Assembly: GCF_016756395.1 (NCBI RefSeq)
Contig: NZ_AP018365.1
Coordinates: 2,301,501-2,365,500, forward strand
Length of the DNA: 64,000 nucleotides
Direction: 5' to 3'
Source of the DNA: Streptomyces sp. SN-593
GTDB lineage: Bacteria; Actinomycetota; Actinomycetes; Streptomycetales; Streptomycetaceae
The position numbers and the translations under genes are program-made. The stretch's first letter is position 1, and every line of letters starts with the position of its first letter. Positions 7,751 to 15,329 of this stretch are shown here, piece by piece. Under the pieces are notes generated by a model. The model was not told the origin of the DNA. It saw only the letters and a program-made list of their open reading frames with translations, and did no database searches.

Positions 7751-8574
7751 CAGTTGAAGCGGCCGACCAGTTCGGCGAACCGGTCGAGGTGCGCGAGCGC
7801 GGCCGGCTCGGGGTCCGAGGGCAGGTAGAACTGCACGCGCTCGACGCCGAGTCGCGCGTACGCCTCCAGCGCCTCCAGGTCGTCGGGCACCGCGTAGACC
7901 GTCACCGGGACGTCGCGGCCGGCCAGCGTGCGCAGTTCCTCGATCCGCTGCCCCAGCACCTTCGGCGGCAGGCTGTTGGCCAGCCAGGCGTCCCCGAGTT
8001 CGACCACCCGCGGGAAGGCGCCCTGGCCGCCGCCGACGTAGATCGGCGGGTGGGGCTGCTGCACCGGCTTGGGCCAGGCGAAGACCGGGTCGAAGTCGAC
8101 GAACTCGCCGTGGAACTCCGCCTTCTCCTTCGTCCACAGCTCGATCATCGCGCGCAGCCGCTCGTTCGCGAGGCGGCCGCGGACGGCGGGGTCGGTGCCG
8201 TGGTTGGCCATCTCCTCGCGGTTCCAGCCCACCCCGATGCCGAAGACGGCCCGGCCGCCGGAGATGAGGTCGAGCGAGGCGACCTCCTTCGCGGTGTGGA
8301 TCGGGTCGCGCTGGGCGACGAGCGCGATGCCGGTGCCCACCAGCAGCCGCTCGGTGACGGTCGCCACCGCGGCGAGCGCCACGAACGGGTCGAGCGTGCG
8401 GTAGTAGATGTCGGGCAGCTCACCGCCGCCGGGGTAGGGCGACTGGCGGCTGACCGGGATGTGGCTGTGCTCGGCGATGAACAGCGAGTCGAAGCCCCGC
8501 TCCTCCAGGGCCCGTCCCAGCGGAGCGGGGCGGATGCTCTGGTCGGTGATGAAAGTGGAGATCCCGAACTTCAT
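7750..8574 (-). CDS. LLM-class F420-dependent oxidoreductase
   Basis: 274 aa from the ATG at 8574 (MKFGISTFITDQS), preceded by GAGGAG at good spacing; in-frame codons further upstream have no ribosome site. It is a luciferase-like TIM barrel: DSLFIAEHSHIP, LDPFVALAAVATVTERLLVG, the ISGGRAVFGIGVGWNREEMANHG cofactor-binding region, PPIYVGGG, and GVERVQFYLPS near the end. This matches the TIGR03619-type F420 family. It likely does hydride transfer with F420H2; the substrate is unknown. It is coupled to the downstream PPOX protein. Confidence 0.85.
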   Translation of the reverse strand: MKFGISTFITDQSIRPAPLGRALEERGFDSLFIAEHSHIPVSRQSPYPGGGELPDIYYRTLDPFVALAAVATVTERLLVGTGIALVAQRDPIHTAKEVASLDLISGGRAVFGIGVGWNREEMANHGTDPAVRGRLANERLRAMIELWTKEKAEFHGEFVDFDPVFAWPKPVQQPHPPIYVGGGQGAFPRVVELGDAWLANSLPPKVLGQRIEELRTLAGRDVPVTVYAVPDDLEALEAYARLGVERVQFYLPSDPEPAALAHLDRFAELVGRFN

Positions 8575-8805
8575 ACTGCTGGCTCCTCGTCGCGTCGCTC
8601 CGCCGGGGGGTCGCGCCCGGCGTTCCGTACAGGCATACCACCCGGGTACCGCCGGGAGGGGCGGGGCCCGCGGGGGTCCGGCCCGGGTGGGACCGCTTGC
8701 CGGAGTCAACAGGCAGGAGCGCCGTCCTCTTCCCGCGCGGGGGCGGAAGCCGTGGCGCGTGCGGTCCCGCACGCCGTCGCCGACGGCCCCCGCGCGGCGG
8801 GGCGG

Positions 8806-10215
8806 TCAGCCCGTGGAGTCGGCGGAGTCCGTCGTGGGCTTGCGGATCTGCCACTCCTGGTCGTCGGTGTCGGAGCAGGTGTAGAGGGTGAGCGGGGTGT
8901 TGTCGCCGCCGACGCTGAAGCCGGAGACGTCCAGGCAGACGTTGTCGCTGGCGTAGTTGCGGATCCAGTAGGCACCGTCGGACTGCTTGGCCAGCCACCA
9001 GAGCTGGTTGTCCTCGGTGGTGCCGGTGCAGCGGCCCTCGACGATCTTGGTGGTGATCGGCTGCGACCCCGTGCCCGGGACGTCCATGCACAGCCGGTCC
9101 TTGTCGTTGCGGATCTGGAAGAGCTGGGTGCCGCCCGGGCCGAGCTTCGGGTAGCGCACCTCCAGGTCCCACAGCTGGTTGTCCGAGTCGTCGTCGATGC
9201 AGCTGAACTCGTTGACCGCGCCGCCGATCTGGCCGTCGTCCGCACCGGGGATGTCGGCGCACTTGTCGGTGGTGGTGTTCCACAACAGCACCCGGGTGGC
9301 GGGCACCGGGCTCGTCGGCTTCTTCGCGCCACCGCCGCCACCGCCGCCCGAGGTCGACGTCGGGGTCGGGGTCGGCGCCTGCGTGGTGGGCGGGGTGGTG
9401 ACGGGGGTGGTGGGCGGCGGCGACGGGGTCAGCGTGCTCAAAGCGGGCGGATCGACCTTCGCCGTCGCGAGCGAGGCCACCGCGGGCTTGTGGGTGAGCC
9501 AGAACATCGTGAAGGCGATCACGAGGCCGAGCAGCGCGCAGAACGCGGCCATGAGCCAGCGCGGCAGGAAGCCGCGCTGCACGTACTTGCCGTCGACGCC
9601 GACCGGTTCCGCCCCCGAGCGCGACACGTCGAGCGTGTAGGGGCGCTGCTGGCTGGCGCCGAACCAGATGATCTGCCGCGGCCTGAGCGTCGCCTTCACG
9701 AACGCCGCGCGCCCCGGCTCGATCTGGACGTTGGCCGGGTGGATGTCGTACCCGAGCTGGTCGCCGTTGTCGGTGCCCCGGATCGAGGCGGTGAGCCTGG
9801 TGTTGCCGATGTTGTCCACCGCGAGCTTCGGCCGGCCCCGGAAGCGCCCCTTGACCGTCGGCGGCACGATCTCGGCGCGGACCGCGGTGAACGGCGTGAT
9901 GGTGAGGTTCCCCTCGGGGACCGTGGTGGCCTCGGGGCTCTCGGTCGGGACCACCCGGATCGCGTACGGGTTGGGGCCGGCGGTGGCGTCCGGAGTGCGC
10001 GGCGGCGAGAAGGTCAGCAGGATCGAGTCGGTGGTGCCCGGGTAGAGCCGCAGCACCTGCGGCTCCACGTGGACCCAGGGCGCGATGTCCCCCACGGGTT
10101 CAAAACGGTACTCGTCCACCACGTCGCCGGTGTTGCGCACCCGCAGCCGGACCGTGGTGCTCCCGCCTGGGTCGACGGTGGCGGACGCGGGTTCCAGGGA
10201 GGTCCAAAGGCTCAC
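8806..10215 (-). CDS. Single-pass membrane protein with extracellular ricin-type lectin domain
   Basis: 469 aa from a GTG at 10215 with AAGGTGG upstream. The N-terminal ~210 residues are two Ig-like or COG1470-like beta domains (DPGGSTTVRLRVRNTGDVVDEY; later AVDNIGNTRLTASIRG). One membrane helix (RWLMAAFCALLGLVIAFTMF) lies near residue 220, followed by a Pro/Thr linker and a poly-Gly run. Residues ~315-465 form a beta-trefoil with three QxW-type signatures (DNQLWDL, DNQLWWL, DQEWQI) and paired Cys, that is, ricin B-lectin. The first half has no signal peptide and is probably cytoplasmic; the lectin is probably outside and may bind cell-wall or environmental sugars. It may be transcribed after the two unknown genes to its right (gap 220 bp). 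Confidence 0.75.
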   Translation of the reverse strand: MSLWTSLEPASATVDPGGSTTVRLRVRNTGDVVDEYRFEPVGDIAPWVHVEPQVLRLYPGTTDSILLTFSPPRTPDATAGPNPYAIRVVPTESPEATTVPEGNLTITPFTAVRAEIVPPTVKGRFRGRPKLAVDNIGNTRLTASIRGTDNGDQLGYDIHPANVQIEPGRAAFVKATLRPRQIIWFGASQQRPYTLDVSRSGAEPVGVDGKYVQRGFLPRWLMAAFCALLGLVIAFTMFWLTHKPAVASLATAKVDPPALSTLTPSPPPTTPVTTPPTTQAPTPTPTSTSGGGGGGGAKKPTSPVPATRVLLWNTTTDKCADIPGADDGQIGGAVNEFSCIDDDSDNQLWDLEVRYPKLGPGGTQLFQIRNDKDRLCMDVPGTGSQPITTKIVEGRCTGTTEDNQLWWLAKQSDGAYWIRNYASDNVCLDVSGFSVGGDNTPLTLYTCSDTDDQEWQIRKPTTDSADSTG

Positions 10216-10435
10216 CTCACCACCTTAAGGAGCTTGTGTGCCGACACCACTGGCCCCATGGGCAGTTCACGCCGCCACGGGGGCGAAGACGGTTGCCCTT
10301 CGGGGACGGATCAGGCCGGGTCAGGACCGGTGCGGCGCCGGATCAGGCGGGCCCGCGGCGACCCGGCGGGGCGCCGGGAGCGGGTACGGCCGGCCCAGGC
10401 GCGGCCGGGGTGGGTACGGCCGGGGCGGGTCGGCG

Positions 10436-11251
10436 TCACGCCGCGGCCCCGGTGAGGAGGTGGACGAGCCGGTCGCCGATCTCGTCCTTGCCCGACACCG
10501 GCTCCGACGCCGGCTCCAGCGCACCGTCGCCCGCCTCCCGCGTGAGCAGGTGGAGCCGGCCGCCCTTGCGGGCGAGCACCAGGTCGGTGCTGGCCCCCGC
10601 GATCTCCGCGGAGCCCTGCGCGGTGTACTCGGTGAGCGTGAGCAGCGCGGCCCGCTCCGCCCCGGCGAGCAGGGTGTCGGCGGTGAGGCCGGGGTCGGGC
10701 GCGGCGGACTCGCCGCGGGGCAGCCAGTCGACGAGGACGCGGACGGCCTCGCCGAGTTCGTAGAGCCCGATCTGGTGGACACCGAGGGCGTCGATGCGCA
10801 CCATCAGGCAGATCCGCTCCGGCTGCGGGAGCAGCAGCACGCGCCACGGCTCCCCCGCCGCGGTGCCGGTGGTCCGGGCGTCGAGGACGCGGCGGGCGCG
10901 CTGCTGGAACGCCACGGCGATGCCCAGGTCGCCGCGGACCTGGACCTGCTCGCCGTCTCCCGCCAGCAGCAGTTCGCGCGCGGCCAGCGAGCGGACGGCC
11001 TCGGCGAGTTCGTCGTCCGACGGGCGGGCCTCCAGGAAGTCCACGATCGCGTCGACGGCGGTCAGTTCGGCGATGGTGTACGCGCCGAGCAGCACCGGTC
11101 CGGTGTGCACCAGGTTCACCACGGCCGACACCAGGCCGGAGGGCACGGACGCCTCGCCGGGGCCGGGCCCGTCCGAGCCGCCCGGCGGACCGGGGGTGTC
11201 AGGCGGGTCCGGGGGGCCGGCGGGGGGCGTGTCGCGGTGCTGCTCGCTCAT
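10436..11251 (-). CDS. Conserved hypothetical protein, coupled to the upstream unknown gene
   Basis: 271 aa; its ATG at 11251 overlaps the stop of the upstream gene (ATGA). After a ~35-residue Pro/Gly/Asp-rich disordered N-terminus there is one mixed alpha/beta domain (LVSAVVNLVHTGPVLLG, ELTAVDAIVDFLEAR, RVLLLPQPERICLMVRID, YELGEAVRVLVDWLP). No signal peptide, membrane segment or catalytic motif can be seen. The size and mixed fold loosely recall EspG-type chaperones, but I see no diagnostic motif. Function unknown. Confidence 0.65.
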   Translation of the reverse strand: MSEQHRDTPPAGPPDPPDTPGPPGGSDGPGPGEASVPSGLVSAVVNLVHTGPVLLGAYTIAELTAVDAIVDFLEARPSDDELAEAVRSLAARELLLAGDGEQVQVRGDLGIAVAFQQRARRVLDARTTGTAAGEPWRVLLLPQPERICLMVRIDALGVHQIGLYELGEAVRVLVDWLPRGESAAPDPGLTADTLLAGAERAALLTLTEYTAQGSAEIAGASTDLVLARKGGRLHLLTREAGDGALEPASEPVSGKDEIGDRLVHLLTGAAA

Positions 11252-12201
11252 GACGGACCTCCTGACCGCAAGGTGCCCGGCCCGGGCTGCTCGTGGCGCT
11301 CGCGGAGCACCCGGGCGGCGATCCGCGACGGTGCCTGGGTCACCCACACCTCGGAGTTGCCGAACAGGCCGCGCCCGCCCCGGCCCGACAGCGCCTGGCC
11401 GAGCTCGCCGCTCAGGTCCGCCCGGTCGGGGGGCGGGAAGTGGGCCGCCAGCTCGCCGGAGACGGCCGTGGTGTCGTCGCTCTCCTCGATCCGGCGCAGC
11501 GTCCTGGCCAGGGTGCGCGCGACCGGCGGTGCCAGCGAGGTGGGCACGGCGACCACCGGCGAGAGGTACATCGGGCGCCGCTCGGTCATCCGCGACAGCC
11601 CCCAAGGGCCGACGTTGCTGCCGGTGAAGCGGTACTGGAGGTAGTCCACCAGGTGCCGCAGGTCGTCCACGCTGGGCAGGCGGGATCCGCCGAAGGCGGC
11701 CGGGGTCTTCTCCAACTGCACCCAGGTGCCGTTCGCGGTGCGGCCGTGCAGCTTCTCGCGCACCACGTGGCCGCGCATCCCGAAGTCGGGGTAGCGCTTC
11801 TTGTCGATGTCGCGGTGGTGGCTGGACAGCCGGGGGTGGTTGCCCCGGCCGGCGCGCCACTTGTCGTACAGCTCGCGGTCGTCCACCAGCACGTGGCCGC
11901 CGCGCAGCACGTCGCGGAGCTGGGGCACCTGGAGCCCGTGCCGCTCCAGGTCGTCGAGGATCACGGCCTCCTCGGGACTGAGCCGGCCGGCCGCCTTCAC
12001 CAGGCCCCGGCGGTACTCCCCCGCGCGTGCGGTGATCTCGATCATCAGCCGGACCCGGCGGCGCACCGCCTCGGCCAGGTCCGCGGCGCCGGCCCGGCCG
12101 GCCGCGGAGCCGCCGGCGGCCGCACCCGGACCGTCCGCGGGGGCGGCACCGGGGGCCGACCCTCCGCGGGCGGCGGACGCCGGCCCGGACTCGCGCTTCA
12201 T
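11248..12201 (-). CDS. Conserved hypothetical protein
   Basis: 317 aa from the ATG at 12201 (MKRESGPASAARGG), after an Ala/Gly/Pro-rich low-complexity N-terminus of ~45 residues; a start inside that segment is possible because no strong ribosome site is visible. The core has a helical region (LAEAVRRRVRLMIEITARAGEYRRGLVKAAG), a His/Arg-rich centre (HPRLSSHHRDIDKKRYPDFGM), and a C-terminal part ending GLFGNSEVWVTQ. I do not recognise the family. The charged HH-D-KK cluster could be a binding or catalytic site. It is coupled to the next gene by a 4-bp overlap. Confidence 0.6.
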   Translation of the reverse strand: MKRESGPASAARGGSAPGAAPADGPGAAAGGSAAGRAGAADLAEAVRRRVRLMIEITARAGEYRRGLVKAAGRLSPEEAVILDDLERHGLQVPQLRDVLRGGHVLVDDRELYDKWRAGRGNHPRLSSHHRDIDKKRYPDFGMRGHVVREKLHGRTANGTWVQLEKTPAAFGGSRLPSVDDLRHLVDYLQYRFTGSNVGPWGLSRMTERRPMYLSPVVAVPTSLAPPVARTLARTLRRIEESDDTTAVSGELAAHFPPPDRADLSGELGQALSGRGGRGLFGNSEVWVTQAPSRIAARVLRERHEQPGPGTLRSGGPS

Positions 12202-12226
12202 CTGGCCAGTACAGCACGCCCGCCGG

Positions 12227-12241
12227 AACCTCGCAGAGGTT
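12227..12241 (-). promoter_or_regulatory. Inverted repeat upstream of the unknown operon
   Basis: AACCTC-GCA-GAGGTT, a perfect 6-bp inverted repeat, ending 25 nt upstream of the ATG at 12201. It may be an operator or leader hairpin. Confidence 0.3.
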
Positions 12242-12277
12242 GCGGCGGGCGCCGCCGGCGCTATGCTGCGCCGACTC

Positions 12278-12295
12278 CCGGCGGGCACCCGCCGG
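12278..12295 (-). terminator. Stem-loop after the ABC exporter genes
   Basis: CCGGCGGG-CA-CCCGCCGG (or a 7-bp stem with a 4-nt loop), 37 nt downstream of the ATPase stop at 12332 on the minus strand. It separates the exporter unit from the unknown genes to the left. Confidence 0.5.
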
Positions 12296-12331
12296 CCTCC
12301 GGTGGCACCCGGGACGCGGCCGGGCGCGCGG

Positions 12332-13141
12332 TCACTTGCCGGTCTTCGCCTCGTAGGCGGCGAGGACGTCCTCGGTCGGCCCGTCCATCAGCATCACCCC
12401 GTGCTCCAACCAGATCGACCGCTCACACGTGTCCCGGATCGACTTGTTGCTGTGACTGACCAGGAACACCGTCCCCGCCTCCTTCCGCAACTCCCGGATC
12501 CGCTCCTCCGACCGCCGCTGGAACGCCCGGTCACCCGTCGCCAACGCCTCGTCGATCATCAACACGTCATGATCCTTCGCCGCCGCGATCGAGAACCGCA
12601 ACCGCGCCGCCATACCCGACGAATACGTCCGCATCGGCAACGAGATGAAATCACCCTTCTCGTTGATCCCCGAGAAATCCACGATCCCCTTGTACCGCGA
12701 CCGCACCTCCTCCCGCGACATCCCCATCGCCAACCCCCCCAGGACCACGTTCGTCCCCCCCGTCAGATCATTCATCAACGCCGCGTTCACCCCCAGCAAC
12801 GACGGCTGCCCATCCGTGTAGATCCGCCCCGACTCCGGCGGCAGCAACCCCGCAATCGCCCGCAACAACGTCGACTTCCCCGAACCGTTCGACCCGATGA
12901 TCCCGATCGCCTCACCCCGATACGCCGTGAAACTCACGTTCTTCACCGCATGCACCCGCCGCACGTTCGTCGACCGGCGCTTCTTCGACAGCATCCGACC
13001 CAACGCCGCCGACGCACTCCCCTTACCCGTCCCCGCCCCGTACACCGTGTAGACGATGTTCACGTCCTCCACGATCACCGTCGGCACCATCGGACGACTC
13101 ACCTGCACCGGCGGAAGCGCCGGCTGCTCAGCCACGGCCAT
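12332..13141 (-). CDS. ABC transporter ATP-binding protein, polysaccharide/teichoic acid exporter type (TagH/Wzt-like)
   Basis: 269 aa from the ATG at 13141 with GGAAGAG upstream; overlaps the permease stop by 14 bp. Walker A is GSNGSGKST, the signature is YSSGMAARLRFSI, Walker B is HDVLMIDEALATGD, and the switch His is in FLVSHSN. The RRVHAVKNVSFTAYRGEAIGIIG lead-in and the YSSGM signature are characteristic of ABC-2 exporters of O-antigen, teichoic acid or other cell-surface polymers. It lacks the C-terminal polymer-binding domain of long Wzt proteins. With the permease at 13128 it should export a lipid-linked glycan or polyol-phosphate polymer. Confidence 0.88.
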   Translation of the reverse strand: MAVAEQPALPPVQVSRPMVPTVIVEDVNIVYTVYGAGTGKGSASAALGRMLSKKRRSTNVRRVHAVKNVSFTAYRGEAIGIIGSNGSGKSTLLRAIAGLLPPESGRIYTDGQPSLLGVNAALMNDLTGGTNVVLGGLAMGMSREEVRSRYKGIVDFSGINEKGDFISLPMRTYSSGMAARLRFSIAAAKDHDVLMIDEALATGDRAFQRRSEERIRELRKEAGTVFLVSHSNKSIRDTCERSIWLEHGVMLMDGPTEDVLAAYEAKTGK

Positions 13142-14033
13142 AGGACTCTTCCGCCTTCCAGAAGTACACGTACCCACCGACACCGACGACCAGCGCCCAC
13201 ACCACCGCCATCGGCCACACATGCGCCGGCATCTGCGCCGCCGTCACCGAATCGATCAACGCGAACCGCATCAGATCGATGTACACCGCCGCCGGATTCA
13301 CATCCAACAGGATCCGCAGGATGTGCGGCGCCGTCGTCGTCAACTTCGTGATGCTGTACATCACCCCCGACATGTACATCCACGTCCGCAACATGAACGG
13401 CATCAACTGCGACAGATCCGTCATCTTGCTGCCCAACCGCGCCACGATCAACGCCAACCCCGTGTTGAACACCCACTGACACAACAACGCCGGGAACATC
13501 AACAACCACGACGCGTCCGGCACCTCACCGGTCATCAACACGATCGCCAGCAACACGAACATCGACATCATCAACTGCTGCAACTGCATCAACGTGAACG
13601 CGATCGGCATCGACGCCCGCGGAAAATGCAACGCCCGGATCAACCCCAGATTCCCCGAGATCGACTTCACCCCGCTCAACACCGACGACTGCGTGAACGT
13701 GAAGATGAACACACCCGTCACCAGGAACGCGATGAAGTTGTCGATCCCCCGATGCGTACCGATCAGGATCCCGAAGATCAGGTAGTACACCGCCGCGTTC
13801 AACAACGGCGTCATCACCTGCCACAACTGACCCAGCCGCGCCTGCGTGTACTGCGCCGCCGTCCGCGCCTTCGCGAACTCGTTGATGAAATGTCGACGAC
13901 CCCACAACAGACGCGTGTAGGTCAACAACCCGGGCCGCGCACCACTGACCGACAAGCCGTACATCCTGGCGAGTTCGGCGGGGCTCATGGCGGGGGCCTG
14001 CGGTTCGTGCACGGGAGCGAGGCGCTGTGTCAT
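13128..14033 (-). CDS. ABC-2 type exporter permease (TagG/Wzm-like)
   Basis: 301 aa from the ATG at 14033 (MTQRLAPVHEPQAP). There is a ~60-residue cytoplasmic N-terminus (ELARMYGLSV...), then about six membrane helices (YYLIFGILIG, FIAFLVTGVFIFTF, MMSMFVLLAIVLM, LLMFPALLCQWVFNTGLALIVA, an amphipathic MYMSGVMYSI segment, WPMAVVWALVVGVGGYVYF). The sequence before the ATG is complementary to, not similar to, a ribosome site, so initiation may be leaderless or weak. It forms one unit with the ATPase. The perfect operator at 14064-14083 lies 31 bp upstream, so it is almost certainly controlled by the divergent TetR protein. Confidence 0.88.
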   Translation of the reverse strand: MTQRLAPVHEPQAPAMSPAELARMYGLSVSGARPGLLTYTRLLWGRRHFINEFAKARTAAQYTQARLGQLWQVMTPLLNAAVYYLIFGILIGTHRGIDNFIAFLVTGVFIFTFTQSSVLSGVKSISGNLGLIRALHFPRASMPIAFTLMQLQQLMMSMFVLLAIVLMTGEVPDASWLLMFPALLCQWVFNTGLALIVARLGSKMTDLSQLMPFMLRTWMYMSGVMYSITKLTTTAPHILRILLDVNPAAVYIDLMRFALIDSVTAAQMPAHVWPMAVVWALVVGVGGYVYFWKAEESYGRG

Positions 14034-14063
14034 AGGAGGCGCTTTCGACTGGAACCAGACAGA

Positions 14064-14083
14064 ACGGAACGATACCGTTCCGT
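14064..14083 (-). promoter_or_regulatory. TetR operator 1 (exporter side)
   Basis: ACGGAACG-ATAC-CGTTCCGT, a perfect 8-bp inverted repeat with a 4-bp centre. The same arms recur at 14113-14132, with centres 49 bp apart. It lies 31 bp upstream of the permease ATG, where bound repressor would block the exporter promoter. Confidence 0.85.
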
Positions 14084-14112
14084 CGCACCACAAACTCTAG
14101 GCGACCGCGACA

Positions 14113-14132
14113 ACGGAACGCAACCGTTCCGT
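14113..14132 (+). promoter_or_regulatory. TetR operator 2 (autoregulation side)
   Basis: ACGGAACG-CAAC-CGTTCCGT, with the same arms as operator 1. It ends 20 bp before the TetR ATG. A TATGCT -10-like hexamer follows at 14141-14146, which would put the transcript start almost on the ATG, so the regulator mRNA may be leaderless and self-repressed. Confidence 0.85.
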
Positions 14133-14152
14133 CGTGACGCTATGCTCGGGGC

Positions 14153-14761
14153 ATGGAATCGAAGTCCCGTCGCCGCCCGGCCGGCGCCGCCGTGCTCCGC
14201 GAGGGGGTGACGGACGCCATCCGCGCCGCCGTCGTCGACGAGCTGGCGGCGGTGGGATACGGGCGGATGTCCATCGAGAACATCGCCCGCCGGGCCGGCG
14301 TGGGCAAGGCGGCGATCTACCGGCGCTGGCCCTCGAAGCTGCCGATCGTCCTCGACGTGGTCTCGGCCCTCGCGCTGTACGGCATGCCCGCCCCCGACAC
14401 CGGCACGCTCCTGGGCGACGTGCGCCAGCTCATCGGGGCGACCGCGCGGCTCCTGGAGCACCCGCTCGCCGCCCAGATCGTGCCGGACCTGCTCGCGGAG
14501 GCCGCCCGCAACCCCGAGATCGCGCAGGCCGCGCACGCCGCCATGCGGCACACCCAGCGCGCGGTGGCGGCGGTCGTGGTGGGCCACGCGATCGAGCGCG
14601 GCGAGCTGGCCGGCGACACCGACGTGGACCTCGCGCTCGACCTGGCCATCGGCCCGCTGTACTGGCGCCTGGTGATGATCCGCACCGAGCGCCCGGCCGG
14701 CTACCTCGACGCGCTCGCGGCGGCCACCACCGCGGCCCTGTCGGCCGCGCGCCTGAGCTGA
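14153..14761 (+). CDS. TetR-family repressor of the adjacent ABC exporter
   Basis: 202 aa. The N-terminal helix-turn-helix (about residues 20-65) reads GYGRMSIENIARRAGVGKAAIYRRWPSK, standard TetR. The C-terminal ligand domain has the PDLLAEAARNPEI and DLALDLAIGPLYWRLVM pattern of the TetR_C_16-like group. The gene is divergent from the TagGH-like exporter and has two identical palindromes between them. The inducer is probably the exported compound or a cell-envelope signal (inference). Confidence 0.9.
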   Translation: MESKSRRRPAGAAVLREGVTDAIRAAVVDELAAVGYGRMSIENIARRAGVGKAAIYRRWPSKLPIVLDVVSALALYGMPAPDTGTLLGDVRQLIGATARLLEHPLAAQIVPDLLAEAARNPEIAQAAHAAMRHTQRAVAAVVVGHAIERGELAGDTDVDLALDLAIGPLYWRLVMIRTERPAGYLDALAAATTAALSAARLS

Positions 14762-14799
14762 CCCGCCCCACCCGGGCGCCCCACCCGGGGCGGGCATTC

Positions 14800-14941
14800 C
14801 GTCCGGACATCCACCCGACCACCCGCGCGCAGGGACACCCGCCCGGACCCTCACCCCGACCACCCGCGCGCAGGGACACCCGCCCGGACCCCCTCCCCGG
14901 CGCCCGCGCGCAGGTGCACCCTCCGGACCCTCCACCCGACC
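14800..14941. repeat. Short tandem repeat, about 40-41 bp unit, three copies plus a partial one
   Basis: Units start at 14821, 14862 and 14902, each opening with (A/G)CCCGCGCGCAGG; a degenerate half copy precedes from 14800. It lies in the 568-bp non-coding stretch between the TetR gene and the phosphatase. No gene is supported in this stretch (14762-15329), which also holds the operator at 15227. Confidence 0.7.
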
Positions 14942-15226
14942 CCCGCCCGTCGGCCCGAGGCCCCCGGCCCCGCCGGCCCGCGCGGTCCGCCCGCCCGAGC
15001 CCCGCCGGGAGCCCCCGCGGCTCGCGTCAGGGGCCGCGCGGCCGCCCGCGCGGCCCCGCCGCGCCGCGCCGGAAACCGCGCGCACCCTTGACAGCCGAAA
15101 TCCCGGCCGCTTACCTGCCTACGTCTCGCCCCGCTCCTCCGCCGCCCCGACCGGGAGACCCGACATGCCCCCTCCGCCGGCCCCGCTCCCCCTGGTCCCC
15201 TCCCGCCGAAGGGGCCTTCCGACAAG

Positions 15227-15242
15227 ATGACAACGATGTCAT
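15227..15242 (+). promoter_or_regulatory. LacI-type operator upstream of the secreted phosphatase
   Basis: ATGACA-ACGA-TGTCAT, a perfect 6-bp inverted repeat centred on CG, the usual form for LacI-family sites. It ends 87 bp upstream of the GTG at 15330. No LacI gene is in the window. Confidence 0.5.
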
Positions 15243-15329
15243 ACCCCTGGCGGCCTCTTCCGGCGTGACCCCGTCCCGCCGGGCCGCCGCCGGCCGGCCC
15301 GCCCACCGCAGTCGACGAGAGAGGAAACC

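Noticed and set aside
10436..11251. EspG-like type VII secretion chaperone
   Set aside because: Size and mixed fold only; no WxG, EccC or other ESX genes nearby and no diagnostic motif.
8806..12201. Remnant of a contractile injection system, suggested by the COG1470-like beta domains
   Set aside because: No sheath, tube, baseplate or AAA+ genes are present; only a loose fold resemblance.
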